Positions 11,568 through 22,479 of a DNA stretch of 64,000 nt are shown piece after piece. Both the position numbers and the translations under genes were made by a program. This DNA is from Pyrus communis (lineage: Eukaryota; Streptophyta; Magnoliopsida; Rosales; Rosaceae). The number at the start of each line of letters is the position of its first letter. The stretch's first letter is position 1. The notes beneath the pieces are model-generated. The model saw only the letters and a program-made list of their open reading frames with translations. It did not search any database and had not been told where the DNA came from. The DNA is taken from contig NC_084806.1 in the NCBI RefSeq assembly GCF_963583255.1, positions 24,827,735 through 24,891,734 on the forward strand, read 5' to 3'.

Positions 11568-13332
11568 TTGTTAATTGCATGCCATAGATGTTGCTCAAAT
11601 GAACTTGTTTTCACAAATATTTCCTTCAACTTTGATAAGGCTTTTAAAGTTGAATGTGATGTAAGCGGTGTGGGTATTGGAGTTGTTTTATCTCAAGAAA
11701 AATGTCCCATTGCATTTTTCAACGAGAAGCTCAGCCAAGTGAGGCAAAAATATAGTACATACGCTCAAGAGTTTTATGCTGTCATTCGTGCTTTATGCCA
11801 ATGGAACACTACCTCGTTCAGAATGAATTTGTCCTACACACCAACCATCAGGCACTGAAATGGGTTAATAATCAGAAAAGTGTTAACAAGATGTATATGC
11901 GATGTGTGGCTTATCTCCAAATGTTTCCTTTTGTCATCAAGCACCAATCCGGCACGCTTAATCGCGTAGCTAATTCGTTGAGCAGTAGAGCCCAATTACT
12001 GGTGACTTTGAGTCATGAGATTGTGGGCTTTAAATTCTTGAATGAGCTTTATAAGGGGGATGATGATTTTAAGGATATTTGGGCAAAGTGTCTCCGCTCC
12101 CATCTTTCTTCTGACTTTCACATTACCGATGGGTTTCTTTTCAAAGGGCATAACTTATGCATTCCACATTGCTCATTGTGGGAAAAACTCATTAGAGACC
12201 TGCATGGTGGTGGTTAAGCGATCATCTTGGGCATGATAAAACCATTGCAAGCTTGGCAAAGCGATACTACTTGCCACAACTCAAAAAAGACGTTGGCAAC
12301 ATAGTTTGCAAGTGCTTTGTTTGTCAATCTTCCAAAGGTCAATCCCAAAACACGAGTTTGTACATAGTATTGCATGTCCCTACTAATATTTGGCTAGATT
12401 TATCTATGGATTTTGTGTCGGGTCTATCCCAAACCCAGCGTGGAGTTGATTATGTATTTGTGGTGGTTGATCGGTATTCGAAAATATGACACTTTGTCGC
12501 TTATCGTAAGACATAGGATGCATCTCATATTGCTCAGTTGTTCTTTCGAGAGGTGATGCGTCTTCATGGCATTCCTTAGTCCATTACGTCTAATCGGGAT
12601 TCCAAGTTTCTTAGTTACTTTTGGATAACTTTATGGAAGATATTTAGAACAACATTGAATCGGAGTAACACTGCCCATCCACAAATGGATGGCCAAATTG
12701 AAGTGACCAATCGGACGTTGGGAAATATGATTCGTTATGTATGTGTCGATAAACCTAAGTAATGGGATATGGTTTTCTCTCAAGTCAAATTTGCTTACAT
12801 TAGTAGTGTGCATACAACAACCGGCAAGTCGCCATTTTTTATTGCTTATACTTCGATTCCCCATAATGTGGTAGATCTTTTAAAGCTTCTTCATGGCCCA
12901 GGAGTGAGTGTTGCAGCTGAACATATGGCAGAATGGGTTTAAGCAGTAAAGAACGAAGTTGCCGACAAACTCACTCAAACGAATGCCAAAAACAAGGCTG
13001 TTGTTGATAAACACCGACGCTCGAAGGTTTTTCAAGTTGGTGATTCAATCATGGTATTCCTTCGAAAAGAGCGTTTTCAAGTTCGTCAATACAGTAAGCT
13101 TCAGCCTCATAAGTTTGGCTCGTACAAGATTGTGCACAAAATCAATGTCAACGCCTATGTGGTGGATTTACCAGCATCAATGGGGATTTCAAGCACTTTC
13201 AATGTTGCTGATCTGCATCCTTTCCATCCCGACGATGTTCCATTATATCCTGATCACTCGAGGAGTTCTTTTCAAGGAGATGAAACTGACGTAGGCATAA
13301 AGAAACTGCTTGATGATGCAAGAGTCGTTTAG
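11568..13332 (+). pseudogene. Ty3/gypsy RNase H and integrase fragment
   Basis: This 5'-truncated piece of a Ty3 polyprotein starts at the RT/RNase H junction ([19 protein letters not shown]), continues through RNase H ([26 protein letters not shown]), the zinc-binding integrase N-terminus ([11 protein letters not shown]) and the core ([25 protein letters not shown]). The core motif normally reading SDRD is SNRD here, so a catalytic Asp has been lost. [17 protein letters not shown] keeps the Glu. Stops occur at about 12215, 12487, 12535, 12577, 12760 and 12940, and the frame shifts near 11800. The C-terminus ([22 protein letters not shown]) ends at TAG 13330-13332. No LTR, gag, protease or RT adjoins it. 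Confidence 0.88.
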
Positions 13333-13534
13333 AAGGTCTTTATTAATAAATGAGGATTTATTGTTGCTTGTCTTTTCATTTTCTTGAAAACAAGTCTTTA
13401 TAATATGCTTTTATGCCTTGTATTAGACAGCTTTTAAATCAATACAAAAATTTAGAAATGAGAGTTTCTTCACAACTTATGGTATTCCAGAGTTCTTTCA
13501 AGCGTGACTGTTCTTGATTTTTTTTCCCTGCAAC
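13333..13534. other. Spacer between retrotransposon fragments
   Basis: No gene. The sequence appears to join two oppositely oriented element pieces. Confidence 0.5.
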
Positions 13535-13920
13535 TTCCGTTGTGTCACACATACATCAGACTTGAGAGCTTTTTGAGAAATTTGAAGTGATAAGGTTTTG
13601 ATTAGTGTGGCAATATTCTTGTTCATGGAAGCCATCTCAGCTAGCATACCATCATTAGCACTTGTCGCATATGCACCCTCTTTAGTCTAACGTCCCCTTG
13701 TATTAAATTGATGTGAATTCTCTACAAGTTCCTCATACATTTCAATTGCTTCCTCATCACTCATCTTCATTAACATCCCTCATAAAATGCTTGGTCCTTT
13801 TCATCTATGAGTAGATTATGATGAGGACAATTGATGAGCAATTTATTAAAGTGATCCCAAGCCTCATGGAATGAGTCGCCATGTCTTTGAACGAATGACT
13901 GGATCTCTCATTTCAATTGT
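13535..13920 (-). pseudogene. Athila/Tat-type gag remnant
   Basis: On the minus strand QSFVQRHGDSFHEAWDHFNK, then LLINCPHHN, matches the retrotransposon gag block (ESFHEAWERFKDLL..CPHHG). Further along the minus strand, SDEEAIEMYEELVENSHQFN and EMASMNKNIATLIKTLSLQ match the gag region before the zinc knuckle. Several stops and a frame change interrupt it. Polarity and position fit the LTR-like sequence at 14.7-16.4 kb being its 5' LTR. Confidence 0.7.
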
Positions 13921-16381
13921 TTTTTCCTTTGCGCAGATAAAGACTTCTTTACATACATATGTCTGCGGTCAAGTACACAAGCCAATAATTTCTCAAAGAG
14001 ATGTGAATCTTACTGTGGTCAGGCTTAAACTCAACTATTCCTTCGGTTTATATGTCCATGGTCCAGTAATACAAACAAGCAGAAATCCATTCAGTACCGT
14101 GAGAAACAGATTAACTACTTATCAACTTGGTCACGTCAAACAAATAGCTAATTTTCAAGAAGTCACACAAACTAATATTTGTCTACGGTCAGATCAAAAT
14201 ATAAGTTCATGATTCTCCTTCGCACAACATGAATAAAACCCAATTCAGGGTCCGAAATAATTTCAATATCAAAATCCTAGGTTACAGTCAAGCACAAAGA
14301 ACCAAATATCAAAATTGCAATTCAACTAGTGAATGAAAATTAATCACCAATCTGAAATTTATGAATTAGACAATCAAATAACTAAGGTACTCATGATTAG
14401 GGCTTCCCCTTGCCTTAGCTAAGAGTTTATAATTGTATTAAAGGTTATAATTGTAATTTGATTGTATTAAAGATTATAATTCTATCAGGCTGTCTCTAAT
14501 AGGGGGTTGAAAAAAACAATTTCAAAATTGGGGCCCAAAAACTCTCTAAGGGATGTGTTTTGAAAGTGGGGAATTTTGGATTTGGAAGTGGGAATCTAGA
14601 ATTGCCTCCTACCCGGGACGGTTAAGGTAAGCAAGTGGCGGTATGAGCCATAGCTTGCTACTGCAACATGTGAAGAGGGGGAAATGTGGGTGATAGGATT
14701 AAAAGCACACCACAAAGTAGCACACAAATGTCCTATTGATTTTCCTTATTAACAGTAAGATTTGTTTTATCTAACTACTTAAAATGTCACAAAAACCGGG
14801 CTGCTGTCCCTACTGACCAGCCACCGAAAAATAATTATTGGACCGACTTACACTTATCTAAAGTCTACAAAATTTTATATGCAAATACTAGACACACAGA
14901 GCTACACTCATACAAATTTTTGGGATTTTTGGAGTTGATTTACAATTTAAATTAAATCGAACAAAAACAGAATAGAAACAGATTTTAAGTAGTTCACAAA
15001 TTAAGAAAAACAAGTTAGGGGAATTGCTATCCACCACCAAATAATCATACAAACTCCTTTTATTTCCGGATGAAGATGCTCAAGTTGGCTCAATGTTAGA
15101 ACTCAACCTATTACTCTTTCTTATGTAGTATGTTAAGAGAATGGTGTTTTCAACTCAACTTAGTCCCTAACATGCAATCTAGAATGGCATGTTCATAGAT
15201 TTAGCAAGTAGAAATCATTAAGACCAAAAAGAGTTTGAGTCATCACAAGGCATCGTAAGTACTGGCATTGTCTTACTTATCCTAGAAATTGATTCACATG
15301 TTAATTGCAATTAACAAGTACTACTCTAGAACATATGTAGGTCCTCATTCGACAAGGGCAGGCACACACATATTCATAGCATTAGATCCTAGATATGCTT
15401 ACTAAGTATGCATCCGTAGAAAACACATAAAGAATTCATCAATGAGACAAGTAGTGAACCAATTTTTATCCATTCATAAAAGTAATTCAAACGAAATGTC
15501 ATAACAAACTTGCAATCATATCAGGGGCTTCAAAACAGCCCCTAACTACTAAAAATTAGTTACACATAATTCTCAAATCAAACCAAAAGAAAGACATGAG
15601 TTTGAGAAGATAAAACCAAAAGAAGAGAATGCCAAGATTTCCTCCTTCCTTTCCTTCCTTCCCCAATGCAGCAGCCTTGCCTTTTTTTCCTTGCTTTCCT
15701 TCCTCTTTTACTATCTTTTTTTTTTTCACTTTTTTTTTCCACTCTTTGCCGTTGCAACCTGCAGCCCTTTTCTTCTTTTTTACTGCCATAGTTTTTTCTC
15801 CATAACTCACCCCACTAACAGCCATTTAGTGATGACAATTAGTGAGAGGAAATGCTAAAACAATTGTAACTCTTTGGGCAGCCTTTATGCCCATTACTCC
15901 CACTTAATTTTCCATTTCCTTTGATATTTGAATAGGTGTCAGCTGGCTTGGTCTTGGCTGCATCAGTTTTGGCTGCTAGTTTTATTGGATTTATTGCTTT
16001 CAATGCTTTCTTGTCAGTTACAAACTGCTCAGCCTCTTGGGAACCTTTCAGTATTAAAATGATCATAACTTCTTCTAGAAACATGATATTAGTAATCCAT
16101 GAAATGCTCCAGAAAATAGACATCCGTAGCTTTCCAAGCATATAAGGTTCATTCTCTAATTCATTCTGAGTTGTCCGCAACTTGCTTCCAAAGTCAGCTG
16201 ACCTGTACAGGCAGTTTTGACGAATTTGTTACTTAAAATCCCACTAGTGCTATTTTCTTTTCTTTGCTTGACAAATCCTACAAAACACAAAAACAAAGTA
16301 AATAACTCAAAAAAATAAGGAACTAACTAAGAAAAGACAAGTGAATTTGATATAAAAATATATATAAATATAAGCTTATCA
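13921..16381 (-). mobile_element. LTR and leader remnant of an Athila/Tat-like element
   Basis: Read on the minus strand, the segment starts TGATAAGCTTATA at 16381, like the TGATAGGAGC start of the element at 16931. A long, non-coding, T-rich LTR-like region follows, with a 'gggaattgctatccacc' word and a leader that leads into the gag remnant at 13.5-13.9 kb. No primer binding site of the TGGCGCC type was found, so the LTR/leader boundary is uncertain. Two short Lys-rich or mixed open frames on the minus strand (15556-15825 and 15839-16180) lie inside it and are not credible genes. Confidence 0.45.
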
Positions 16382-16925
16382 GTGGGCCCCATGCAGAATG
16401 ATTGTTTGGATAGTGTGGGACCATGATTTTTTAGGACCGGAGTAAGGTTGATCTGAATACTGCTACCTTAAAAGTCCGGTCATGAACTACCAGCTCTGGG
16501 TAGAGTTGTATCAAATGATTCTGATATGGATTCAATCACATCCTATATATATTGGAGTCCCTACAATCTAGGGATACGCATGCGCCGCAAGTAATCACAC
16601 TCTTAAGGGAATGCAATATCTATTTACTAGATATCCTTTTGGATTCTCCCAGCTTAGAACAAGGATTCTATCCTAAAAAGGTCACTCTCCCATTGTATAC
16701 ATACACTCATTTAAGGTTCAACTATGGTAATGAAATCTATCCACTTGAATTATCTTGCCCACTGCTTGAATCTCAAATCATTTACTAACTTGATCGTCGG
16801 AGAATCTCAAATCATTCTCTTTGGTCTTTCTTACGGTTGTTTACTGTTTTGCAGGTTGTTCCAAAAACCACACGAATTTATGCTCAACCATTGCTTATGG
16901 AGGTGCGCAAATTTGATTCCAATAG
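16382..16925 (+). other. Probable LTR U3/R/U5 fragment, interrupted at 16930
   Basis: A TATA-like CCTATATATATTGG sits near 16540, and downstream words ('acttgatcgtcggagaatctc', then 'ttgcaggttg') resemble the 3' part of plant Ty3 LTRs. The younger element at 16931 inserted here, and the interrupted sequence resumes at 26012. No gene. Confidence 0.4.
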
Positions 16926-16930
16926 GTAGA
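16926..16930 (+). repeat. Target site duplication GTAGA (left)
   Basis: Exact match to 26007-26011 on the other side of the element. Confidence 0.93.
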
Positions 16931-18794
16931 TGATAGGAGCATATTTATGCGACTTAAATGGCTTGTTCTCGTACATTTACGTTATGTTTCTTTAGTTATT
17001 TTAGTTCTTTATGCTTCTTTTGTGTGTTTTCAGGTTCTAAGGGCAAAGTATGCAAAAGGATGCCTTTTGGAGCCTTTTGGAGCAAATTAGAGATTGGAAT
17101 GGATATCATATGCTTGGAGCCAAAAGGATGGACGAAATTGAAGACTTGAAGTAGGAAAGTTAAATCCTAAAAAGACCTCATGTTTGAGCATCATTGAAAA
17201 CTCCTACGCATTTTAGAACACAAAAACAACATTCCTAGCAACCTTAGGATATTGTCGTGTGTTTCCTTGTGTCTCCCTTCCTTGCCATGCAAGGAAGGGC
17301 TTTGTTCCCTATTTTAAATACTTAAACACTACCACTTATCATTCACCACATATCATTCACCACTTATCATATCATACATTCATTTATCACTTATCATAAT
17401 CATTCACTTATCACTTAACATATCATACACTTATCACTTATCACTCATAATCACCTACAACATCCACCTACTTCACCTACAACATCCACCTACTTCACCT
17501 ACAAATGACATAGCCATATGTTCCCTCCACTACTCCTATAAATACCCTTGCATTCATTCATTCAAAGACATCTTATTTTCATACACAACACACCACAAAC
17601 ACATCCCTTTCTCTCTTAGCCGTGAGTCTCCCTTAGAATCCAAAAACCATCTTTCCATTTCCATCACTCCTCACTCCATTCCACACTTCCATTCCCCCAA
17701 ACCAACTATCCTTAGACCTTATGCTACAATAAAGAGGAAGAGAAGAGGGCCTAAACGTTCATACAATTCAAGTTTGAGTTGTTGGAATGTTTAGGTGTTT
17801 CTTTGATTTCAATGTTTAATTTTAATTCTCTTTGTTTTGTATGAGGAACTAAACCCCCCTTAGCTAGGGGGTGATTCGAAATATATGTTTATGTTTGCAT
17901 TTTGATTTGATTACTTCTAATTGCGTTTCATAAGTTGTGGATTCAATTTGTTTAACCGTTTGATTGATAACTTATTTATGTATGTTTATTGAGAGTGCAC
18001 ACTTAATTTTCATGCATGAATATAACGCTAGAATACAAGTGAGTTTCACCTAATAGTTACGAACTTATATTCACAAATAGTGGAGGTTGCTTATAAACAA
18101 TCGCGTTAAACGAATTCTTGGCATAAGTTTCATGCGTATTCCATAGTAACGAATGCCTCGTCAAAACTTATAATCTTCATAGAGCGTAATGATTCTTGCT
18201 TGTATCTCTATTATGCAATCATGTAGGGGACTTGTGGGGAATGTTTTGGGTTGTCGTATGCAATCATCCAATTCAATAACGTTAGGAAGATTTGAAGGTT
18301 AATTTAAGCGGATCTAATTAACTTGGAGTGTTGAGAATTAATGATTTATTGAAACGCAATTGGAAATCATTTTATTATGCAAGTGTAACATGTGTGGAGA
18401 TGAACCCCTTGGCTAGCATCCATTCATCCATACTTTCATCATATTCATATTTACATATTTTTTATTCTGTCTAGTTTATTTAACTTGTTTCGTTATTTCA
18501 ATTTTCGTATAAACTTAAATCCCCCTTTACTTTAATGTCAATTTAGTTAGAAATCATTTTAGTTTGTGTTTTTAAAGCATTTTGAGTTTTTGGTTTGTCT
18601 TAGTGTTTTAAACTTTAATTTTGTATTCTTTGAGTCTAGTTTAGTGTTTTAAACTGTGTTTTTAAGTTTTTGAGTCAGTTTCCAAGAGATTTGCAATCCC
18701 TCCTAATCCCCGATCCAGAACGATCCCTACTTACATTCTTCACTACAATTGACAAAAAGAGGGTTTAATTTGTGTGCGTATAAATCTCGCACCA
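16931..18794 (+). repeat. 5' LTR of the Athila-like element
   Basis: 1,864 bp from TGATAGGAGC to CTCGCACCA. It contains a TATA box CTATAAATA (17536-17544), an AATAAA signal (17728-17733), a 'cacttatcattcac' short-repeat region (about 17330-17460) and a 22-bp tandem pair (about 17451-17503). A 63-aa open frame here recurs in the 3' LTR with one change and is not a gene. Confidence 0.95.
17536..17544 (+). promoter_or_regulatory. LTR TATA box
   Basis: CTATAAATA in the U3 region, repeated at 24748-24756 in the other LTR. AATAAA lies about 190 bp downstream, a normal LTR promoter/terminator arrangement. Confidence 0.7.
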
Positions 18795-18799
18795 AATTT

Positions 18800-18817
18800 T
18801 GGCGCCGTTGCCGGGGA
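18800..18817 (+). other. Primer binding site, tRNA-Asp type
   Basis: TGGCGCCGTTGCCGGGGA begins 5 bp after the 5' LTR. This is the usual primer site of Athila/Tat-lineage elements, complementary to the 3' end of tRNA-Asp. Confidence 0.92.
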
Positions 18818-18974
18818 TTAGCAACTTTGCTAATCCCTTGGTTCTTTTCTTTTTTTTTTGGTTTAGTTGTTTTCGTTTTAGTTTCTAACTTAGTGTTGTT
18901 TTCTTTGTTTGTTGTTACTTTTGATATTTGATTTAGTTCTCTTTCTTTGATTTTAGGTACTAGAGAAGTAAGAT

Positions 18975-20309
18975 ATGGATTTTGCTAGCATTCAAGCTCA
19001 ATTGGCAAATCTTACTTCTAAATTGTTGCCGTATGCCGAAAGGACCACAATGCAGAGTGTCCCTACATTTGGTGCTTCATATAGGCAAGGATTTCAAGCC
19101 AATCAATGTCCACAAAGAGATTGGAGGGATCATTCAAACTCTATATGGTGGGAAGATCAACAAGTTCAACGTGAAGCATATTGGCAACCATATGAGGAGT
19201 TCTATTCAAGACCTATGCAGCCACCACAACTTCATATGCAATATGCTCAATTAAATTCAAGTTCGCCAATAGATTATATTCAAATTCTTAATGAAATAAA
19301 TTCTTTGGCGCAGGGGTCACAAAATCAAGCCAAGGAGGCTCAACAAGAAGCATATTGGCAACCATATGAGGAGTTCAATACAACACCTATGCAGCCACCA
19401 CAACCTCCCCCACAACAATTCCAATCAAGTTCAAGTATGTCCATGGATAATGATAAAAATTTTCAATTACTAACCTCTTTGACACAGGACGAACAAAATC
19501 AAGACAAGAAGTTGGGTAAATTGGACGAGCAATTTGGGCAGATTATGGAGTTCATGAAACAAATTCAAGAGCAAAGTGAACTTTCCAACTCAACTATTGA
19601 AAACTCGAAGGAAGATTTTGAAATCCATAATGCTATCACTTTGGGAAGTGCTATGGAGGTTGGAGCTGACCTAAAAATGTCCAAACATAGCCTAGAAGTG
19701 GATGAAGAGCTGCTAATTGAGGAGGAGGAAGAAGACATGCACACGGCAAGGGTAGAACAACCCTTGCCCCAGCCCCCTAAGCCCTCTAAACCACCCACCA
19801 CCAGTAAGCACGTCCCAATTCCATGTTATTCTGATGTTATTCCACCCAATGTCCCTTTTCCTAGCAGGTTTTTGATTCCCAACCAAGAAGAGAGTAAAAA
19901 GGACATCGTGGAAGCCTTCCCAAAGGTGCAAAATGCTATTCAAATTCTTGGTGCAACACAGCAAGTTTTAGATGGTGTTGAATTCTTCAAAGGACTTTGT
20001 ACACCAAGAAGAATGATTCAAGAGAAGGTAGTGGCTGGAGAAGATGTAGAAGGCATCAAAGAGGACATATTTGAAACCACAATTCCCAAGGAAGTTGGAT
20101 TTTATGACACGGGACAAGTCATCACTTTCGAAGGGGTGTTTATTTTGGAGTTCATTTTGGAGCACACAGGTAAGCTGCCTCCCCGAATTTCAATTTTCTT
20201 TTATACTAACATGTGGTTAATGATTCAGGCACCCAATCTGGAATTTAAACTATTACCGGATCATTTCAAGTATCACCGCCCATTCAAAGATAAATTTCAT
20301 GCCGTTTGA
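18975..20309 (+). CDS. Condensed gag-like protein of Athila-like element
   Basis: 444 codons, ATG to TGA, uninterrupted. Residues 67-85 and 125-143 are a near-perfect repeat (EAYWQPYEEF.....PMQPPQ) in a Gln/Pro-rich N-terminal third. ITLGSAMEVG (221-230) looks like a changed version of the TLRSGKE block of Athila gag. An acidic run (243-254), a Pro-rich run (263-275) and NVPFPSRFL (292-300) follow in the Athila order. EFFKGLCTPRRMIQEK (336-351) corresponds to the segment before protease in Athila. The end, APNLEFKLLPDHFKY, resembles the region just before RT. The canonical gag N-terminal domain, zinc knuckle, protease and all enzymes are missing. It could be a structural protein or a remnant kept open by chance of youth. 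Confidence 0.75.
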   Translation: MDFASIQAQLANLTSKLLPYAERTTMQSVPTFGASYRQGFQANQCPQRDWRDHSNSIWWEDQQVQREAYWQPYEEFYSRPMQPPQLHMQYAQLNSSSPIDYIQILNEINSLAQGSQNQAKEAQQEAYWQPYEEFNTTPMQPPQPPPQQFQSSSSMSMDNDKNFQLLTSLTQDEQNQDKKLGKLDEQFGQIMEFMKQIQEQSELSNSTIENSKEDFEIHNAITLGSAMEVGADLKMSKHSLEVDEELLIEEEEEDMHTARVEQPLPQPPKPSKPPTTSKHVPIPCYSDVIPPNVPFPSRFLIPNQEESKKDIVEAFPKVQNAIQILGATQQVLDGVEFFKGLCTPRRMIQEKVVAGEDVEGIKEDIFETTIPKEVGFYDTGQVITFEGVFILEFILEHTGKLPPRISIFFYTNMWLMIQAPNLEFKLLPDHFKYHRPFKDKFHAV

Positions 20310-20310
20310 T

Positions 20311-20334
20311 TTTATTTATGTAAAAAAAAAAAAA
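20311..20334 (-). terminator. Candidate poly(A) signal of antisense gene
   Basis: The minus strand reads ATAAATAAAATC at about 20309-20320, some 45 bp past the antisense stop codon and overlapping the end of the sense ORF. A 13-base A run on the plus strand (20322-20334) is adjacent. This is a sequence match only. Confidence 0.35.
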
Positions 20335-20363
20335 GATACTAAACATGGAGAAAGATGGAGCCT

Positions 20364-21035
20364 TCACATAGGATGTTTACGTGAAGCCCCGCTACGAGGC
20401 GTCGAAGCTGAAGGAATAGGAGCGGAAGGCGCAGAAGCGGGAAGCATAGAAGCGGGAGGCATCGGAGCAGAAGCCATCGGAGCTAGAGCATTCCAGGCCT
20501 CAATACTTGGCCAAGCGCTGGATGACCCAGGAAAAATGTGCCTCTGGAGACAAGCCGCAAGCCTTTGACGGTCACTGTGAATTCGACCCTCAGATTCTTG
20601 CAGCTCATCAAGCTTTCTCTTCATGCCCAACGAATAGTTATTTGCAAGCACATGCAAACTTCTATTCTCGTACTTAAGCTGCTGGATCTCTTGCTTAAGA
20701 CTCTCCACCTCTGCCATCAATGATTCCACCTGACGGGAGCGGGCAAGCAGGCGTTGGCCCATGTTGGACACAGAACTCGCACACTGAACACTAAGTGCGA
20801 GGGACTCTTGAACGGCCAACTCATCGGACCGTCCTGACAGCAGCCTACTATCTTTTGGAGTGAGGAGGTTCCTAGCTACTATTGTAGCTGTTGTGGCGTC
20901 CTGCATCACGGAGTCTTCACCTGTAAGAAGACCGTTAGAAGATAAGAAAGAAGGGCGTCATACGTTACCTTGACGCGACGCGCCCGTATCACTGCTAAGG
21001 CTCAATTCCAAGCTAAGGTTCGATGAGTTTGCCAT
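20364..21035 (-). CDS. Antisense coiled-coil protein, two-exon model
   Basis: Exon 1 runs 21035-20969 (MANSSNLSLELSLSSDTGAS) and exon 2 runs 20920-20364, giving 207 aa. The proposed 48-bp intron (20968-20921) starts GTAACG and ends TTACAG with a CTAAC branch-like site. Read through, it meets a TGA at once, while splicing keeps frame. Exon 2 holds a coiled-coil (MGQRLLARSRQVESLMAEVE and SLKQEIQQLKYENRSLHVLA, then MKRKLDELQESEGRIHSDRQ). It ends in a Pro/Ala/Ser tail encoded by a short degenerate repeat. Proteins of this look are, from memory, widespread in plant genomes as transposon-associated hypothetical proteins. The function is unknown. The intron is shorter than most plant introns, which weakens the splice model. 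Confidence 0.55.
20921..20968 (-). other. Candidate 48-bp intron of the antisense gene
   Basis: GT...AG ends, a CTTCTAAC branch-like motif and a pyrimidine-rich 3' part. Joining the flanking exons restores one open frame (CAA-G/GT-GAA). Confidence 0.45.
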
Positions 21036-21205
21036 TTTTCAAAAGTGTTCAAAGAAAAGGGATGGAGTTAAATTTCAAAAGGCCGGAGTCGATCTTCAAG
21101 AATGGGAAATCTTCAGAGAGTGTTTGTTGTGGTGATCGATAGCTCAATAAAAAAGCCAAGGCGCGTCCACCGATTCAAAAAACCGGAATTTCAGGCGTAA
21201 TTTTG

Positions 21206-21488
21206 GCGACGCTTTCTCGGCTTTTCAGAAGACGCGTTCAACTTTGTCAAAAGATTTCTTCTTTTCAGACAACATGTGGAGGCCATCACCGCAACTACAT
21301 ATCTTTAGCCGACAAGCGCAAAGTTCGGCGACGCTTTCTCTGCTTTTCAGAAGACGCGTGCAGCTTTGTCAAAAGGAGCCGCATCTGCACTACCACGTGT
21401 CGTTCAGAAAGCGAAGGGGCGTCGTTCAGAAATCGAAGGGGCGCCTGCTCAGAAATCGAAGAGGCGTATTCAGAGATCGAAGAGGCGC
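21206..21488 (-). repeat. Two families of short repeats upstream of the antisense gene
   Basis: A block of about 50 bp (GCGACGCTTTCTCGGCTTTT...) at about 21206-21254 recurs at about 21327-21377. A shorter unit with CAGAAATCGAAG plus GGGGCG or GAGGCG occurs about four times at about 21408-21488. GC-richer than the surrounding element. Confidence 0.75.
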
Positions 21489-21565
21489 CACTATTTCAAA
21501 AAGCCGGAATTGCGGGATCAAAACGTTTGTCGACAAGGGTAAAAAGTACCACCACTTGATATTAT

Positions 21566-21575
21566 CTCTATATAT
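21566..21575 (-). promoter_or_regulatory. Candidate TATA box for the antisense gene
   Basis: The minus strand reads ATATATAGAG about 530 bp upstream of the proposed ATG at 21035. There is no independent evidence for a start site. Confidence 0.35.
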
Positions 21576-22440
21576 GTCGACCTTCGTCTTTTATGGCAGG
21601 ACAAACCTGAAGAAAATGCCCAACTCTCCCTCACCTCTGAGGGCGCACTCCCAGCAAAGCCTTTCGAAATACTAAATTTTTTCTTCTTCCCCAAAGATGA
21701 TACCAGATGCCTGGAGTAAAGATGACCCAGGAGGAAATACATGTGCTGATTCATGCACCACTTCTTCAAAAGCAAAGGTATCTCATATCATCAAGGTCAA
21801 AAGCAAAAGTATCTCATATCATGCTCTTTCCCTGTCTTTTTCTTTGTCCTTGTTCTTACTCGCATGGCAAAGTAAAAGAAGCAATCAGCCGGCACTTGGA
21901 GTCAATCTTCCGATCTGGAGCCAACTGCCTGGAATCTATTCCTGATTGCTTACCTAGCGTTGCTCTCGAGTAGTCATCTTCAACGGTTGATACACTTCCG
22001 GAGAAGGGACCACTTCTGCAAAGGGGAGCAAGTAAGGCAAGTGAAAATGATACATTGAAGCATGTGGAGACAAACATAGGCTGAGTTATCCTCCAACCCT
22101 TTTCAATACGAATTGGAAAGATTGAACAAAGAAACAGACCAAAGGGGTAAGCTCAGACCTTCGGGGGAGACCAAATGAACCATCATGCTGCCCAGTTCAA
22201 GAAGTAGCACAAAGGAAAATCAACGATGGGCAGAAACCAGTTCAAGAGTAAGCCTGTGGAATCACAAAGATCAAAAGCCTCAATGCAATTACCAAGGAGA
22301 AGATGGAATTTACACTCTATAACCAGATTTGCGTCTCTAAACTCTTCTCTTTGTTAATTACATTCTGCCATGTTTAGTATGTTTAAATGTTTTTTGTGTG
22401 TTTACTTATGTTTTGTGTGAACCATATGCTTAAAACATTG

Positions 22441-22479
22441 AGGACAATGTTTGATTTAAGTGTGGGGGGGGGGGGGGGT
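22441..22479 (+). other. Internal polypurine-type site with 15-G run
   Basis: 'ttgatttaagtgtgg' runs into 15 consecutive G (22464-22478). Athila-type elements carry such a GTGGGGG site after the coding region. A second copy (AAGTGTGGGGGAGAG) is at 23309-23324. Confidence 0.6.

Larger units (their letters stand above)
20336..22380. repeat. 13-bp inverted repeat bounding the antisense cassette
   Basis: ATACTAAACATGG at 20336-20348 and its exact complement CCATGTTTAGTAT at 22368-22380, both beside A- or T-rich sequence. The two arms sit close to where the sense-type sequence stops and resumes. Confidence 0.6.

Noticed and set aside
15556..15825. Lys-rich 89-aa minus-strand frame
   Set aside because: It arises from TTTTTC/CTTCC tracts in an LTR-like region; there is no domain or conserved start context.
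16958..17149. 63-aa frame repeated at 24170-24361
   Set aside because: The duplication is that of the two LTRs; the frame has no domain and only one changed residue because the LTRs are young.
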